Shown here: positions 1 through 9,415 of the stretch, piece after piece
Layout of the letters: the number at the start of each line of letters is the position of its first letter
Numbering within the stretch: the first letter of the stretch is position 1
Assembly: GCA_963841455.1 (NCBI GenBank)
Contig: CAWJCU010000003.1
Coordinates: 430,472-494,471, forward strand
Length of the DNA stretch: 64,000 nt
Source: JAWVFM01 sp963841455
GTDB taxonomy: Bacteria > Actinomycetota > Thermoleophilia > Solirubrobacterales > 70-9
Reading direction: 5' to 3'
The notes under the pieces: model-generated
Database searches by the model: none
What the model was told of the DNA's origin: nothing
The model's input: the letters and a program-made list of their open reading frames with translations, nothing else
Program-made: the position numbers and the translations under genes

Positions 1-2
1 TG

Positions 3-989
3 CCCTACAGCGCCTGCGTTCGGTGCTCGACCTGCGACGGCTTTCCATGCCTTGTCCACGCAAAGTCCGATGCCGAGGTGCTTGCGGTGCGCCCGGCGAT
101 CGAGCACCCGAACGTCACCTTGCTGACGAACTCGGAGGTCGTCTCTCTCGAGACCAACGAGGCCGGCACTGCCGTGACCGAGGTCGTGGTCGAGCGCGAG
201 GGCCGACCGGAGCGCTACTCGGCCGACGTCGTCGTCGTCGCGTGCGGTGCCGCCAACACGGCGAAGCTCCTGCTCGCCTCCGCGAACGACAAGCATCCGA
301 AGGGCCTTGCCAACGGCTCCGACCAGGTCGGGCGCAACTACATGTTCCACGCCAGCCAGGCGGTCCTGGCGCTCTCCAAGGATCCGAACCCGACCGTCTT
401 CCAGAAGACGCTGGGCCTCAACGACTACTACTTCGCCGGCGAGGAATTCGAGTACCCGCTTGGGAACATCCAGATGGTCGGCAAGTCGCAGGCGGACATG
501 TTCCGCGGCGAGAAGCCCATCGAGACGAAGCTCGCGCCCCAATGGACTCTCGACGAGGTGGCGACCCATGCCGTCGACTTCTGGCTTTCGACTGAGGACC
601 TCCCTCGCGCCGAGAACCGGGTGACGCTCCGCCCCGACGGGGGCATCGTGCTGAGCTACTCGCCGACGAACGAGGAGCCCAAGAAGCGGCTCTACCACAA
701 GCTCAAGTCGATGCTCGCGGATCTCGACATGCACGCCGACCATCTACTGCCGCGGAACGCCTACCTGAAGACCGACATCCCGGTTGCCGGGGTCGCGCAC
801 CAGTCCGGCACCTGCCGATTCGGCACCGATCCTGCGATGTCGGTACTCGACGCCGACTGCAAAGCCCATGAGCTCGACAACCTCTACGTCGCCGACACGA
901 GCATCTTCCCGAGCATCGGCGCCGTCAACCCCGCGCTCACGGCGATGGCCAACGCGCTTCGCGTCGGCGACCATCTGCTGGGGCGTTAA
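3..989 (+). CDS. GMC-family oxidoreductase, C-terminal part (5' end outside window)
   Basis: FAD-dependent glucose-methanol-choline family oxidoreductase that oxidises an alcohol or sterol-type substrate. The frame is already open at base 3 and encodes a Cys-rich stretch (CVRCSTCDGFPC), so the gene starts before the window; the first GTG at 78 is internal. Near the end are the family's conserved C-terminal elements: the HQSGTCRFG block containing the catalytic-site His, then LYVADTSIFPSIGAVNP with the Asn-Pro that lines the flavin, and a closing ALTAMANALRVGD helix. About 328 residues are visible of an expected 500 or more. Substrate cannot be told from this part. It ends 30 bp before the DUF389 gene on the same strand. 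Confidence 0.88.
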   Translation, partial: PYSACVRCSTCDGFPCLVHAKSDAEVLAVRPAIEHPNVTLLTNSEVVSLETNEAGTAVTEVVVEREGRPERYSADVVVVACGAANTAKLLLASANDKHPKGLANGSDQVGRNYMFHASQAVLALSKDPNPTVFQKTLGLNDYYFAGEEFEYPLGNIQMVGKSQADMFRGEKPIETKLAPQWTLDEVATHAVDFWLSTEDLPRAENRVTLRPDGGIVLSYSPTNEEPKKRLYHKLKSMLADLDMHADHLLPRNAYLKTDIPVAGVAHQSGTCRFGTDPAMSVLDADCKAHELDNLYVADTSIFPSIGAVNPALTAMANALRVGDHLLGR

Positions 990-1019
990 CGCCGCCTCGG
1001 AAGCTAGGCTCGGCCGGCG

Positions 1020-1934
1020 ATGTTGCGGGTCGAGGTGTTCGGCGATGCCGCGGCGATGGCAAACGTCGCCACGCGGCTCGACGCGCTTGACGGCGTCAGT
1101 CGAGTCAACGCGGTCGAGGCGACGCGGGCGGGGCACGTGATCGTCTCCGGGGCGGTGCGACCGGTCATAGCCGATGCGGTCCTCGCGGAGCTCGACCTCC
1201 TCGGCGTCCCCGACGCCGCGGTGACTCTGACGCGACTCGAGGTGGTGGGTCAGGTGGACGCGGGGCCCGACGCGAGCCTGGTGTGGGCCGACGTCCTCGC
1301 GGCCGCGTGGCACAACGCGCGGCCGCTTGGGCGCTACCTCGTGTTCATGTTCGCCGCCGGCGTCATCGCCGGCTACGGGGTGCTCGAGCTCAACACCATC
1401 CTCATCGTCGGCGCGATGGCCCTGAGCCCCGACCTGCTGCCGATCACGGCGATCGGGGTGGGGATCGTGGGTCGCAACCGCGATCTGACGGTGCGGGCGC
1501 TGGCGACGCTGCTGCTCGGGCTGGCCGTGACAGCCGGCGCGGCGACGATTCTGGCGTTCGCCGAGAACCACCTCGGCCTGCTCAGCGCCGGTTTCTCGCT
1601 GAGCGGCGCCGCGAGCTCCCTCGGCGGCCTAACCACCGTCAACCACGAGACCATCGTCGTCGCGTTCATCGCGGGCGCGGCTGGGATGCTCGCCCTCGAG
1701 ACGCGCGCCAGCGCCGGCGTCGGCGTGGGGGTCTCGGTGACGACGATTCCCGCGGCGGGGTACCTCGGTGTGGCGGCCGGAATCGGCGAGATCGATCGCG
1801 CATGGGGCTCGCTCGGCGTGCTCGGGATGAACGTCGCGATGATGGCGCTGGGGGCCTCCATGGCGCTCATGGTGCAGCGCCGAACGAGGCGGCGCCTGCG
1901 CGAGCGCCATCGCAGGGCCGGGAGTCCGGGCTAG
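1020..1934 (+). CDS. DUF389 family membrane protein
   Basis: 304-residue protein with a soluble N-terminal region (residues 1–90, alternating beta/alpha, ACT-like in appearance) followed by a hydrophobic domain with five or six predicted membrane segments. The motif run GYGVLELNTILIVGAMALSPDLLP matches the DUF389 core (a conserved Gly-Ala-Met-x-Leu-Ser-Pro turn between helices). No biochemical role is established for this family; a channel or transporter function is only presumed. The C-terminus is a short Arg-rich tail, probably cytoplasmic. The ATG lies 30 bp after the GMC gene, so co-transcription is possible. Its TAG stop shares the four bases CTAG with the stop of the convergent NADH dehydrogenase. 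Confidence 0.8.
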   Translation: MLRVEVFGDAAAMANVATRLDALDGVSRVNAVEATRAGHVIVSGAVRPVIADAVLAELDLLGVPDAAVTLTRLEVVGQVDAGPDASLVWADVLAAAWHNARPLGRYLVFMFAAGVIAGYGVLELNTILIVGAMALSPDLLPITAIGVGIVGRNRDLTVRALATLLLGLAVTAGAATILAFAENHLGLLSAGFSLSGAASSLGGLTTVNHETIVVAFIAGAAGMLALETRASAGVGVGVSVTTIPAAGYLGVAAGIGEIDRAWGSLGVLGMNVAMMALGASMALMVQRRTRRRLRERHRRAGSPG

Positions 1935-3328
1935 TTCCCCTTCGGCTCGGAGGGGTCCTCGGCCGCGAGCCGGAGCAGGAACGGCTGCCCGCCCGCCTCC
2001 GCGATCGCAACCCGGGCGATGACCTGCTGGGCGGTGAGCGTCCGTTCGCTCCGTGCCCCGCCGATGAAGGTGAGCCCCCAGCTCAACACGGTGGTGAATC
2101 GGTTCTTGAACCCGGTCAGAAAGGCGAGGTGCACGAAGAGCCACATGAGCCAGCCGAGGAAGCCGGCGACGCGGATGCCCTTGAAGCTGACGATCGCCCG
2201 AAAGCGCGAGATCGTCGCCATGCTGCCCAGGTCGCGGTACTTGAACGGCCTCGATTCCTCCTGGCCGCGAACCCGATGCGCGATCGTCCGGGCGGCGTGA
2301 ATGCCCTGCTGCATCGCGACCTCGGCCACGCCGGGCAGGCCGTCGAGCGACATCATGTCGCCGATTGCGAAGACCTCCGGATGGTCCGGCAGCGAGCAGT
2401 CGGGCAGGACGGCGATTCGCCCGGCCCGGTCACAGTCGGCGCCCGTGGCCTCGGCGAGCATCTTCGCGAGCGGCGATGCCTGGACGCCGGCGGCCCAGAC
2501 CTTCGTATGGGCATCGACGCGGCGCACCTCACCGTCACTCGCCTTCACCATGACCCCGGTCCGATCGATGTCGGTGACGATGCTTCCCGTCTGAATCTCG
2601 ACCCCGAGCCGCTCGAGTTCCTTCGCTGCCTTTCCGGAGAGGCGATCTCCGAAGGCCGCGAGGATTTCCTTCCCGCCGTCGAAGAGCAGGACGCGCGCGC
2701 TCTTCGCGTCGATGGTGTGGAACTCGCGCGGCAGGACGCGGCGCGACAGCTCGGCGATCTGACCGGCGATCTCGACGCCCGTCGGACCGCCTCCCACGAC
2801 CACGAACGTCAGCCAGGTCCGCCGCTTGTCGGGATCGGGCTCCAGCGCGGCCATCTCAAACGCGCCGAGGATCCTTCCCCGCAGCTCGAGCGCGTCGTCG
2901 ATCGTCTTCATCCCGGGTGCCCAGCGCGAGAACTCGTCGTGGCCGAAATAGGACTGCCCGGCGCCGGCGGCGACGATCATGCTGTCGTACTCGATCGGGA
3001 CGGTTTCGCCGTCGGCCTTGCGCGCCGTGACGTTGCGCGCCTCGATGTCGAACGCGACCACCTCGGCCAGCGCTATCTGGGTGTTTCGCTGCCGGCGCAG
3101 GACGTTGCGTATCGGCGGGGCGATGTCACCCTCGGCGAGGATTCCAGTGGCCACCTGGTACAGCAGAGGCTGGAAGAGGTGGTAGTTGACGCGATCGATC
3201 AGAGTCACCTCGACCGGCGCGCGCCTCAGGAAGCGCGCGGCGAAGAGCCCCCCGAAGCCTCCGCCGACGACGAGGACTCGGTGCCTGCCGTCGCTGCCGT
3301 CAGCGGTTGCTGCCGCCGTGTCGTCCAT
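1931..3328 (-). CDS. ndh: Type II NADH dehydrogenase (NDH-2), FAD-dependent
   Basis: Single-subunit, non-proton-pumping NADH:quinone oxidoreductase on the cytoplasmic membrane face. The 465-residue product begins with a short tail, then the FAD-binding VLVVGGGFGGLFAARFL near residue 20. A second Rossmann motif, VVVGGGPTGVEIAGQIAEL, binds NADH near residue 170. The flavin-contacting EVFAIGDMMSLDG lies near residue 305, and a hydrophobic C-terminal amphipathic region (VAGFLGWLMWLFVHLAFLTGF) serves membrane attachment. I chose the ATG at 3328 because homology starts just after it. The open frame extends upstream to 3646, but that extension runs through the divergent cyclase gene. Convergent with the DUF389 gene, sharing the stop tetranucleotide CTAG. 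Confidence 0.92.
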   Translation of the reverse strand: MDDTAAATADGSDGRHRVLVVGGGFGGLFAARFLRRAPVEVTLIDRVNYHLFQPLLYQVATGILAEGDIAPPIRNVLRRQRNTQIALAEVVAFDIEARNVTARKADGETVPIEYDSMIVAAGAGQSYFGHDEFSRWAPGMKTIDDALELRGRILGAFEMAALEPDPDKRRTWLTFVVVGGGPTGVEIAGQIAELSRRVLPREFHTIDAKSARVLLFDGGKEILAAFGDRLSGKAAKELERLGVEIQTGSIVTDIDRTGVMVKASDGEVRRVDAHTKVWAAGVQASPLAKMLAEATGADCDRAGRIAVLPDCSLPDHPEVFAIGDMMSLDGLPGVAEVAMQQGIHAARTIAHRVRGQEESRPFKYRDLGSMATISRFRAIVSFKGIRVAGFLGWLMWLFVHLAFLTGFKNRFTTVLSWGLTFIGGARSERTLTAQQVIARVAIAEAGGQPFLLRLAAEDPSEPKGN

Positions 3329-3410
3329 CTGACCACCAGGATCGCATGCAATCCCAGCGTAAGGAATCATCCCAAGCGGGTGATCTTCTGCGAGCGGTGA
3401 GATCGAACGC

Positions 3411-4343
3411 GTGACTTCCGGCCGCGGCGTGAGTGAAGACGAGTTCCGCGAGCTTTTCCACGCCGTCTCCAACTGGGGGCGCTGGGGCGAGGACGACGAG
3501 AGGGGGGCCCTCAACCTCCTCACGCCGGAGCGTGTCGCGGCGTCCGCCCAGCTGGTCCGCGACGGCGAGACGGTGACGCTCAGCCGACCGCTCGACACCC
3601 ACCCGAGCCCCGACAACCCGGAGCCCGCTGAGCACCGCATGACCATGCTCGCCGACGTTGAGATCGGCTCGGGAACGCTTCGTTTCGCGAAGGACTACGT
3701 GGGCGTTGACTACCACAACGACACCCACAGCCATCTCGACGCCCTCTGCCACGTGGCCTTCGACGGTCTCCTCTTCAACGATCGGCCGAGCGACTCGATC
3801 ACTTCAGAGGGCGCGCCGGTGAACTCCGTCGAGGTTGCCCGAAACGGGATCGTGGGTCGTGGCGTGTTGCTCGACATCCCAGGCCTGCACGAGGTGCCCT
3901 GGCTCGAGCCCGGCGAAAGCGTCTTGCCGGCCGACCTGGAGGGGGCCGAGCGGCGCCAGGGCGTAAGCGTCGCCGAGGGCGACATCCTCCTCGTCCGCAC
4001 CGGCCACGCCCGACGCCTCGCGGAGCTCGGCCCGTGGGACGTTGCGAGCGCGAAGGCCGGCCTGCACCCCACCGCAGCCACGTTCATCGCGGCGCGTGGC
4101 GTCGCCGCTTTGGGGTCGGATGGCAACAGCGATACGGCGCCGAGCGCCACGGAGGGCGTCGACTTCCCGATCCACGTGCTCGCCCTCAACGCAATGGGAG
4201 TCCACCTCCTCGATTACCTCCAGTTCGAGGACCTGCTGGCGGCATGTCGACGGGCGGGGCGCTGGGAGTTCCTGGTAGTCGCGGTCCCCCTGCGGATTCC
4301 GGGTGGCACCGGGTCGCCAATCAACCCGGTCGCCATTCTGTGA
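3411..4343 (+). CDS. Cyclase family protein (kynurenine-formamidase-like)
   Basis: 310-residue metal-dependent hydrolase of the cyclase/kynurenine formamidase superfamily. The defining HxxxH/D metal motif is seen as DYHNDTHSHLDALCH near residues 102–117. There is a matching downstream ILLVRTGHARR strand and the GSDGNSDTAPS active-site loop. The N-terminal NWGRWGEDDERGALNLLTP is typical of the long actinobacterial form, where the true substrate is generally unknown. Start is GTG at 3411; GTG at 3429 (GVSEDEF) is a second option. The aldose epimerase gene follows after only 5 bp, suggesting an operon; the divergent ndh lies 82 bp upstream. Confidence 0.85.
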   Translation: MTSGRGVSEDEFRELFHAVSNWGRWGEDDERGALNLLTPERVAASAQLVRDGETVTLSRPLDTHPSPDNPEPAEHRMTMLADVEIGSGTLRFAKDYVGVDYHNDTHSHLDALCHVAFDGLLFNDRPSDSITSEGAPVNSVEVARNGIVGRGVLLDIPGLHEVPWLEPGESVLPADLEGAERRQGVSVAEGDILLVRTGHARRLAELGPWDVASAKAGLHPTAATFIAARGVAALGSDGNSDTAPSATEGVDFPIHVLALNAMGVHLLDYLQFEDLLAACRRAGRWEFLVVAVPLRIPGGTGSPINPVAIL

Positions 4344-4348
4344 TCCCG

Positions 4349-5305
4349 ATGGGGGAGGCGGCGGTCTCAGAGCTAACGGTCGATGGCTTTACCGCGCTGA
4401 CGCTCGCGAGCCCCGCCGCGGGCGGCATCGAGGCGACGTTCGTCCCTGGTGCCGGAATGGTGGGATGCTCGGTTCGCCATCGGGGCGAGGAGCTCCTCGG
4501 CCAGCGGGGCGGCCTCGCCCGCTACGTCGCGGATCGCTCCACCATGGGCATCCCTCTCCTTTACCCGTGGGCGAACCGGCTCGGCTCGACCCGGTTCGCT
4601 CTCGCCGGCCGCGAGGTCGACCTCGATGGCGCGGGCGCGAGGCCAACGCTCGACCCCAACGGGCTTCCGATCCACGGTTTGCTCGCCGCCGCCCGTGGCT
4701 GGTCGGTCGAGCGACACGCCGCCGGAGACGAGGGCGCCGTTCTCGTGGCGCGGTTCGACTTCGGCGCCCACGAGGACCTCCTGGCGGCCTTCCCGTTCCC
4801 GCACGAGATCGAGCTCGAGGCCCGTCTCGCGATGGAGACGCTCACGATCACGACGACGGTCCGCCCCACCGGAGAGGCCCCGGTTCCGGTCGCCTTCGGT
4901 TTCCACCCGTACTTTCGCCTCCCGGGGGTCGCGCGGGCCGACTGGGAGGTGGAGGTACCGGTGCGCGAGCGTCTGCTCCTCGATGAGCGGATGCTCCCGA
5001 CCGGCGAGCGAGAGGCCGCGGAGGTCGAGGCCGGGCCGCTCGGATCCAGGACCTTCGACGACGGTTACCTGGCGCCGCCGGCCGGTGCGCCGTTCGTGCT
5101 CGCCGGGGGAGGGCGGCGGATCGAGGTCACTTTCGGCGAGGGCTATCCGTACGCGCAGGTGTATGCACCCGCTGCCGACGATGTCGTCGCCTTCGAGCCG
5201 ATGACGGCGCCGACGAATGCGCTCGTCGCCGACCAGGGAGCGATTTCGTCCGCGAAGCCGGGCGAGCCGTTCACGGCGACCTTCGCCGTGGCGCTCGTCG
5301 ATTAG
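4349..5305 (+). CDS. Aldose 1-epimerase (galactose mutarotase family)
   Basis: 318-residue beta-sandwich protein of the aldose 1-epimerase/YeaD-like family, which interconverts sugar anomers. Recognisable blocks are GIPLLYPWANRLGSTRF near residue 65, LPIHGLLAAARGW with the catalytic-type His near residue 110, VAFGFHPYFRLPG with the second His near residue 185, and DVVAFEPMTAPTNAL near the end, which carries the catalytic Glu. The ATG at 4349 lies 5 bp after the cyclase stop. The reading frame is also open upstream to 4034, but that part runs through the cyclase in another frame and is not coding. The actual sugar is unknown. Confidence 0.88.
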   Translation: MGEAAVSELTVDGFTALTLASPAAGGIEATFVPGAGMVGCSVRHRGEELLGQRGGLARYVADRSTMGIPLLYPWANRLGSTRFALAGREVDLDGAGARPTLDPNGLPIHGLLAAARGWSVERHAAGDEGAVLVARFDFGAHEDLLAAFPFPHEIELEARLAMETLTITTTVRPTGEAPVPVAFGFHPYFRLPGVARADWEVEVPVRERLLLDERMLPTGEREAAEVEAGPLGSRTFDDGYLAPPAGAPFVLAGGGRRIEVTFGEGYPYAQVYAPAADDVVAFEPMTAPTNALVADQGAISSAKPGEPFTATFAVALVD

Positions 5306-5308
5306 CGC

Positions 5309-5563
5309 TCACTGCGCGAGGATCTTGGCCTTCTGGTCGGCGAACTCCTCCTCGGTCAGGATCCCCTGCTGCTTGAGGTCGGCGAGGTCCTTCAGCTGCT
5401 CGGCAACGCTCTGAGCGGGTGCGGGTGCGGCCTCAGGAGGCGCCTGTTCGGCCTCCTGCTGTGCCCACCGGTTGCCCTGGCGGCGCGACACGCGGTTGCT
5501 CACCGCCGTCGCCGTCCCGGCGACCACGGCCGTGCGCGCGACTCCTCGAAGTAGCATCGGCAT
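5309..5563 (-). CDS. Small SHOCT-domain protein
   Basis: 84-residue protein. The N-terminal half is hydrophobic/basic (MPMLLRGVARTAVVAGTATA) and could associate with the membrane. It is followed by a Glu/Pro/Ala linker and a C-terminal SHOCT module (LKDLADLKQQGILTEEEFADQKAKIL), a short amphipathic domain found at the end of many actinobacterial membrane proteins and thought to mediate oligomerisation. A good ribosome site (AGAGGAG) precedes the ATG by about 8 bases. It follows the DUF6325 gene on the same strand by 21 bp and is probably co-transcribed with it. Convergent with the epimerase, 3 bp apart. Confidence 0.85.
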   Translation of the reverse strand: MPMLLRGVARTAVVAGTATAVSNRVSRRQGNRWAQQEAEQAPPEAAPAPAQSVAEQLKDLADLKQQGILTEEEFADQKAKILAQ

Positions 5564-5584
5564 GAGTCGGCTCCTCTCTCTTGT

Positions 5585-6028
5585 CTAGTCGGCGTTCTCG
5601 GTCGCGTCGAGCGCGGCGAGGATTGCCTGGACCGGGATTCGTCCGTTGGCGACGAGCTGTCCGCCCGACCGCCTCACGGCCGCGGCGAACGGTGCCGCCC
5701 AAACGTTCTCGTAAACCAGGATCGCAGCCGAGGTACCCGGCTCGAGCGCCTCGCCGGCGGCGTCGCGATCCTCGTCGGACACGAGCCCCGATGAGGCGCC
5801 CTCGAGGATCCGGAGCTCCGGCACCTCGCCGGCCAGGGCCGACATCTCGAGCCCCGCGACTGAGCCGTCCTCCGCCTTGGCGATGAAGGCGAGGTCGATG
5901 ATGCGGATCAGCCCGCGGTCGACCAGGTCGACCAGCAGCGGGGCGGCCTCGCCGGTCGGCTGCTTCCCGGGCCACTCGACGACGATGTAGTCGATCGGCC
6001 CCATCTGGTCCAGATCGCTTGCCTCCAT
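5585..6028 (-). CDS. DUF6325/DUF1269-type protein
   Basis: 147-residue protein beginning MEASDLDQMGPIDYIVVEWPG. It contains a central IRIIDLAFIAKAEDGSV strand-helix and a Gly/Ala-rich GTSAAILVYENVWAAPFAAAVR region, the layout of the DUF6325 (DUF1269-like) family, whose function is not known. Members usually sit next to short SHOCT proteins, as here. The ATG at 6028 is preceded by GAGAGGAGAGC, a clear ribosome site. The frame is open far upstream (to 7840), but that part is the antisense of the MFS gene's reading frame. Upstream 86 bp separates it from the MFS gene on the same strand. Confidence 0.8.
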   Translation of the reverse strand: MEASDLDQMGPIDYIVVEWPGKQPTGEAAPLLVDLVDRGLIRIIDLAFIAKAEDGSVAGLEMSALAGEVPELRILEGASSGLVSDEDRDAAGEALEPGTSAAILVYENVWAAPFAAAVRRSGGQLVANGRIPVQAILAALDATENAD

Positions 6029-6114
6029 ACGCTCTCCTCTCGTTTTGGTCGGTTGCATATCGAACCACGCTGGCCGAGCCCGCGCCATCACCCTGGGTAA
6101 GCGCGGTGGGTAGA

Positions 6115-7732
6115 TCAGGCCGATGCCGGGGCGGGAGCGGCGTCCTCCGCCCCGTACTCGGCCAGCAGCTCCTTCTCTCGCTTCTCCCGCGGGAAGAGGA
6201 AGAAGACCAGCGCCGCGCCCAAGAGGACGGCGACGATGCCGGCCGTGTATGCCCACTGATCGCCCTGGAGGAACGACGTCTTGGCGCCCTGGATGATCGC
6301 CGAGGCGTGGCGCGGATACTGCTCGGCGACGTCGGCCGCGCTCGAGAACGACTTCGTCAGCTCGGATTGGACCTTGTCGGTGACGCTGTGCGACGCTGAG
6401 GACACGGCCGCGGCCGCGGCCGCGGCGTAACCGGCCGTCAGCAACGCGCCAAGGATGGACTGCATGATCGCGCCGCCGAGGTCGCGCTGGAGGTCGGCCG
6501 TCGCCGACGCCATTCCCGCGCGGCGGACGGGCACAGAGCCGGTCAGCGAGTGAGAGGCGGGTGTCCCCGCGAAGCCGACCCCGATGCCCACGAACACGTA
6601 GCCCAACGCGACCTTCCAGTAGGAGATGTCCTCCTTCCAGAGCAGCAGCATCGTCAGGAAGCCGAGAAGGCAGAACACGTACCCGATGAGGAGGGTGAAC
6701 CGGGCCCCCCGCGCCTCCACGAGCTTCGCCGAGCGCGGGGCGACGATGACCATGCAGATCGCCGCCGGAACGATCGCCAGGCCGGCGTCGAGGGTCGAGT
6801 AGTCGAGGACGTTCTGCAGGAACTGCTGGCCGACGAACATCGCCGCCATCAGCGAGCCGAAGACGATGATGCCGGCCACCGCTGCAACCCAGAAGATCCG
6901 CCGGGCGGCGACGTCGAGGTCGTAGAGGGGCGAGGCGGCGCGCCGCTGGCGGATCACGAAGGCGATGACCGCCGCGACCGCGACAGCCCCGAGGCCGATG
7001 GCCAGCGCCCCGGCGCCCGGGACTGGCGCGACGTTGATCGCCAGCACGAGCGCCGCGACCATCAGGATCGAGAGGATGCCGCCGAGGTTGTCGACCGCGC
7101 CGGTGGTCTCGTTGACGTGGGCGGGCACGTAACGCCATGCCATGTAGAGCGCCGCGACCGCCAGCGGGAGGGTGATCAGGAACACCGAGCTCCAGTCGAA
7201 CTGGGTCAGCAGGGCGCCCGAGATCACCGGGCCGAGCACAGAGATGCCGCCGCCGAGCGCCGACCAGAGCGCGATCGACTTCGTCCTCGCGGGGCCCGAC
7301 CACAGCGCGGTGATCAGCGCGAGGGTCGTCGGGAACGCCATGCCGGCGGCGACTCCGCCGAGCAGCCGCGCGGCGAACAGCACCCCGACGGTTGGCGCGA
7401 GCGCGGCGAGCAGCGAGGCCGGGATCGCGAGGCCGGTCCCGAGGAGGAGCATCATCTTGCGCCCGTAGCGGTCGCCGAGCGCGCCGAGGTAGAGCACCGA
7501 GGCTGCGAGGCCGAGCGAGTAGCCGACGGCAACCAGGTCGAGGCCGGTCTGGCTCGCGTCGAATGCCTTGCCGATGTCGGGCAGCGCGACGTTGGCAACC
7601 GCCAGGTTCAGGTTCGCGACCGCGGCCACGAGGATGAGCGACGCCGAGCACGACCCTCTGGCGGCTGGGGCTCGTCGACTCCTCCCGCGGGGCCGCGGCG
7701 TCGCTCGTCGTTGACTCCGCCGGCTCGGCCAT
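6115..7732 (-). CDS. MFS drug/proton antiporter, DHA2-type (one frame interruption)
   Basis: Major facilitator superfamily exporter of the EmrB/QacA (14-helix) type, expected to expel hydrophobic drugs or metabolites using the proton gradient. The main frame (504 residues from 7629) carries the motif-A loop GALGDRYGRKMMLLLGTG between helices 2 and 3, motif-C-like glycine/proline runs, and about 14 hydrophobic segments, ending in a charged cytoplasmic tail. Helix 1 begins outside this frame: the start MAEPAESTTSDAA at 7732 reads to about 7645. There one extra base in a CG-rich run shifts it into SLILVAAVANLNLAVANVAL. Joining the two gives a normal N-terminus, so sequence error is likelier than a real mutation. 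It is divergent from the enoyl-CoA hydratase gene. Confidence 0.85.
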
Positions 7733-7791
7733 CGCGTGGAGTCTGACCGACCCGGCCAGCGGATTCCTCACCCGCATTGGATGATGTGTCC

Positions 7792-8543
7792 ATGGCGCCA
7801 TCCGCGAGCCAGCTCTCGGTCGAGGAGATCGACGGCACAACCGTCGTGCGGATCGTCCGCCCGCCCGCCAACGCTCTGGCTCTGGACCTTCTCGCTGAGG
7901 GCGCCGACCTCGCCGAGCGTCTCAGGGCCGAGCCACCGGCTGCGGTCGTCATCACAGGCTCCGGCGGCCTTCTTCTCGGGCGGGGTGGACCTGAAGCTGG
8001 CGCCGTCTCTGTCCGAGGAGGAGCAGCGGGGGATGGTCGCCGGCATCAATCGCCTCTTCTGCGACTGGTACGGATTCCCCCGCCCGGTCGTCGCCGCCGT
8101 CAACGGGCACGCGGTCGCCGGTGGGCTGATCCTCGCCCTCTGCGCGGACCGCCGCATCGGCGCCCGCGGCGCGACCTACGGCCTGACGGAGGTGCGCGTC
8201 GGCGCCCCGTACCCGGCCGCCGCCCTCGGCGTCGTCCACGCCGAGCTCGAGCCGCGCGCCTCGCGCGAGCTCGTCCTCGGCGGCGAGCTGATCGACGGGG
8301 AGAGGGCGCTCGATCTCGGCGCCCTCGACGAGCTGCACGAGCCCGACGAGGTGCTCGAGCGCGCACTGGTGGTCGCTCGCGAGCTGGCAGCGCTGCCGAC
8401 GGCGACCTACGAGACCGTGAAGGCGCAGCTTCGGGGCGACGCGCTGGCGGCGATGCGCTCGGGGGCCGAGCGAGACCCGCTCGCGGCCGGATGGCTGTCG
8501 TCAGAGATGCCCGAAGCAGCGAGGGCCGCGCTTGGAGCGCTAA
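7792..8543 (+). CDS. Enoyl-CoA hydratase/isomerase family protein (two frame interruptions)
   Basis: Crotonase-superfamily enzyme of about 249 residues, acting on acyl-CoA double bonds in beta-oxidation or a related route. The N-terminus (MAPSASQLSVEEIDGTTVVRIV, frame of 7792) runs to VVITGSG near 7965. An extra G there moves the frame to AFFSGGVDLKLAPSL, which forms the oxyanion hole. VVAAVNGHAVAGGLILALCAD follows as the second oxyanion element. The catalytic-region sequence GLTEVRVGAPYP is present. Near 8531 another extra base would restore AARAALER followed by TAA at 8541–8543; without it the frame runs on through the antisense of the next gene. Its stop then overlaps the TAG of the convergent DUF2236 gene, like other convergent pairs here. 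Confidence 0.8.
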
Positions 8544-9415
8544 CTCGGCACGGCGCTCAGGCGCCGCCGCTCGGTGCGAGCGACGAGCTCGAAGGCGTCG
8601 GTGTTCGAGCCGCGGCGTACGGGGCGGGGGACGATCGGCCGCGAGCGCTTGACGGCCGTCACCGCGGCGCGGAACGCCGCCGCATGCGCCGGAGTCCAGC
8701 GCAGCCCGTAGAGCTCGCGCACTCGCGGCGGCAGGCTGCCGAGCATGACCAGGTTGTGCATCCGCATAGCCGGCCGGTACACGCCCGGCAGCGGGATCTC
8801 GAAGGCGCTCACGTAGCCGGTCTCGCGGGCCTGGGGCGTCAGGTGAAGCTCCTCGCTCGCCATCCGATCGGCCCACCATGCGCGCCATTCGCGGTAGCTC
8901 GCCGGGGCGACCTCGCGCGGCATCCCGAAGAGCTCGCCGAACCGCACGTAGTCGGCCCACAGGGCCTCGCGCTCGTCGTCGCCGAGCTCGCGCACGAGGA
9001 GCTCGTAGAAGGTGAGCCCCGAGTCGGCGATCACGGCCATCGTCCAGAGCATCAGCTCGGAATCGAACGCCGAGTACGGAGTACCAGCGCGGAAGGGCCC
9101 GGCGTCCTCCGGCATTTCGCCCTTCACTCGCTGGTGAAGCCGCTCGACCATCGCGAGCACCTCGTCGGCCTCCTCGCGGGTGCCGAAGAAGATCGCCTCG
9201 AACGCCCTCGCAGTATGCGCGAGCCGCTGGAACGGCTTCAGCTGCGCATGGGTGTGCTCCCAAGTCCCGACGAACGCGCGCGGGTTGAGCGCGCCTATCG
9301 CGAGCCCGCGCTGGCCGTAGAGAAGCCCGACGGCGCGCTCGGAGTGCACCCGCCGGAGCATCGAGCTCCCGCGCGGGAAGTAGCCCGGGTCAACCGCATC
9401 GCGCCCCGGCGTCAT
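8540..9415 (-). CDS. DUF2236 / MpaB-like oxygenase family protein
   Basis: 291-residue protein of the DUF2236 (ER-bound oxygenase MpaB/latex-clearing-protein-like) family; members of this superfamily that have been characterised are haem b oxygenases. Visible family features are an N-terminal RRVHSERAVGLLYGQRGLAIGALNPRAF, the helix TARAFEAIFFGTREEADEVL, and PYSAFDSELMLWTMAVIADSG with the conserved Asp and Trp in the middle. The PVYRPAMRMHNLVMLGSLPP segment follows. His residues in the first and last of these are candidate haem ligands. The ATG at 9415 overlaps the stop of the Rieske gene by four bases (ATGA), so the two are translationally coupled. The substrate is unknown. Confidence 0.8.
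   Translation of the reverse strand: MTPGRDAVDPGYFPRGSSMLRRVHSERAVGLLYGQRGLAIGALNPRAFVGTWEHTHAQLKPFQRLAHTARAFEAIFFGTREEADEVLAMVERLHQRVKGEMPEDAGPFRAGTPYSAFDSELMLWTMAVIADSGLTFYELLVRELGDDEREALWADYVRFGELFGMPREVAPASYREWRAWWADRMASEELHLTPQARETGYVSAFEIPLPGVYRPAMRMHNLVMLGSLPPRVRELYGLRWTPAHAAAFRAAVTAVKRSRPIVPRPVRRGSNTDAFELVARTERRRLSAVPS

Noticed and set aside
1283..3400. 705-residue plus-strand open frame
   Set aside because: Arg/Gly/Pro-rich with no conserved blocks; it runs through the antisense of ndh and another frame of DUF389, a GC-rich shadow.
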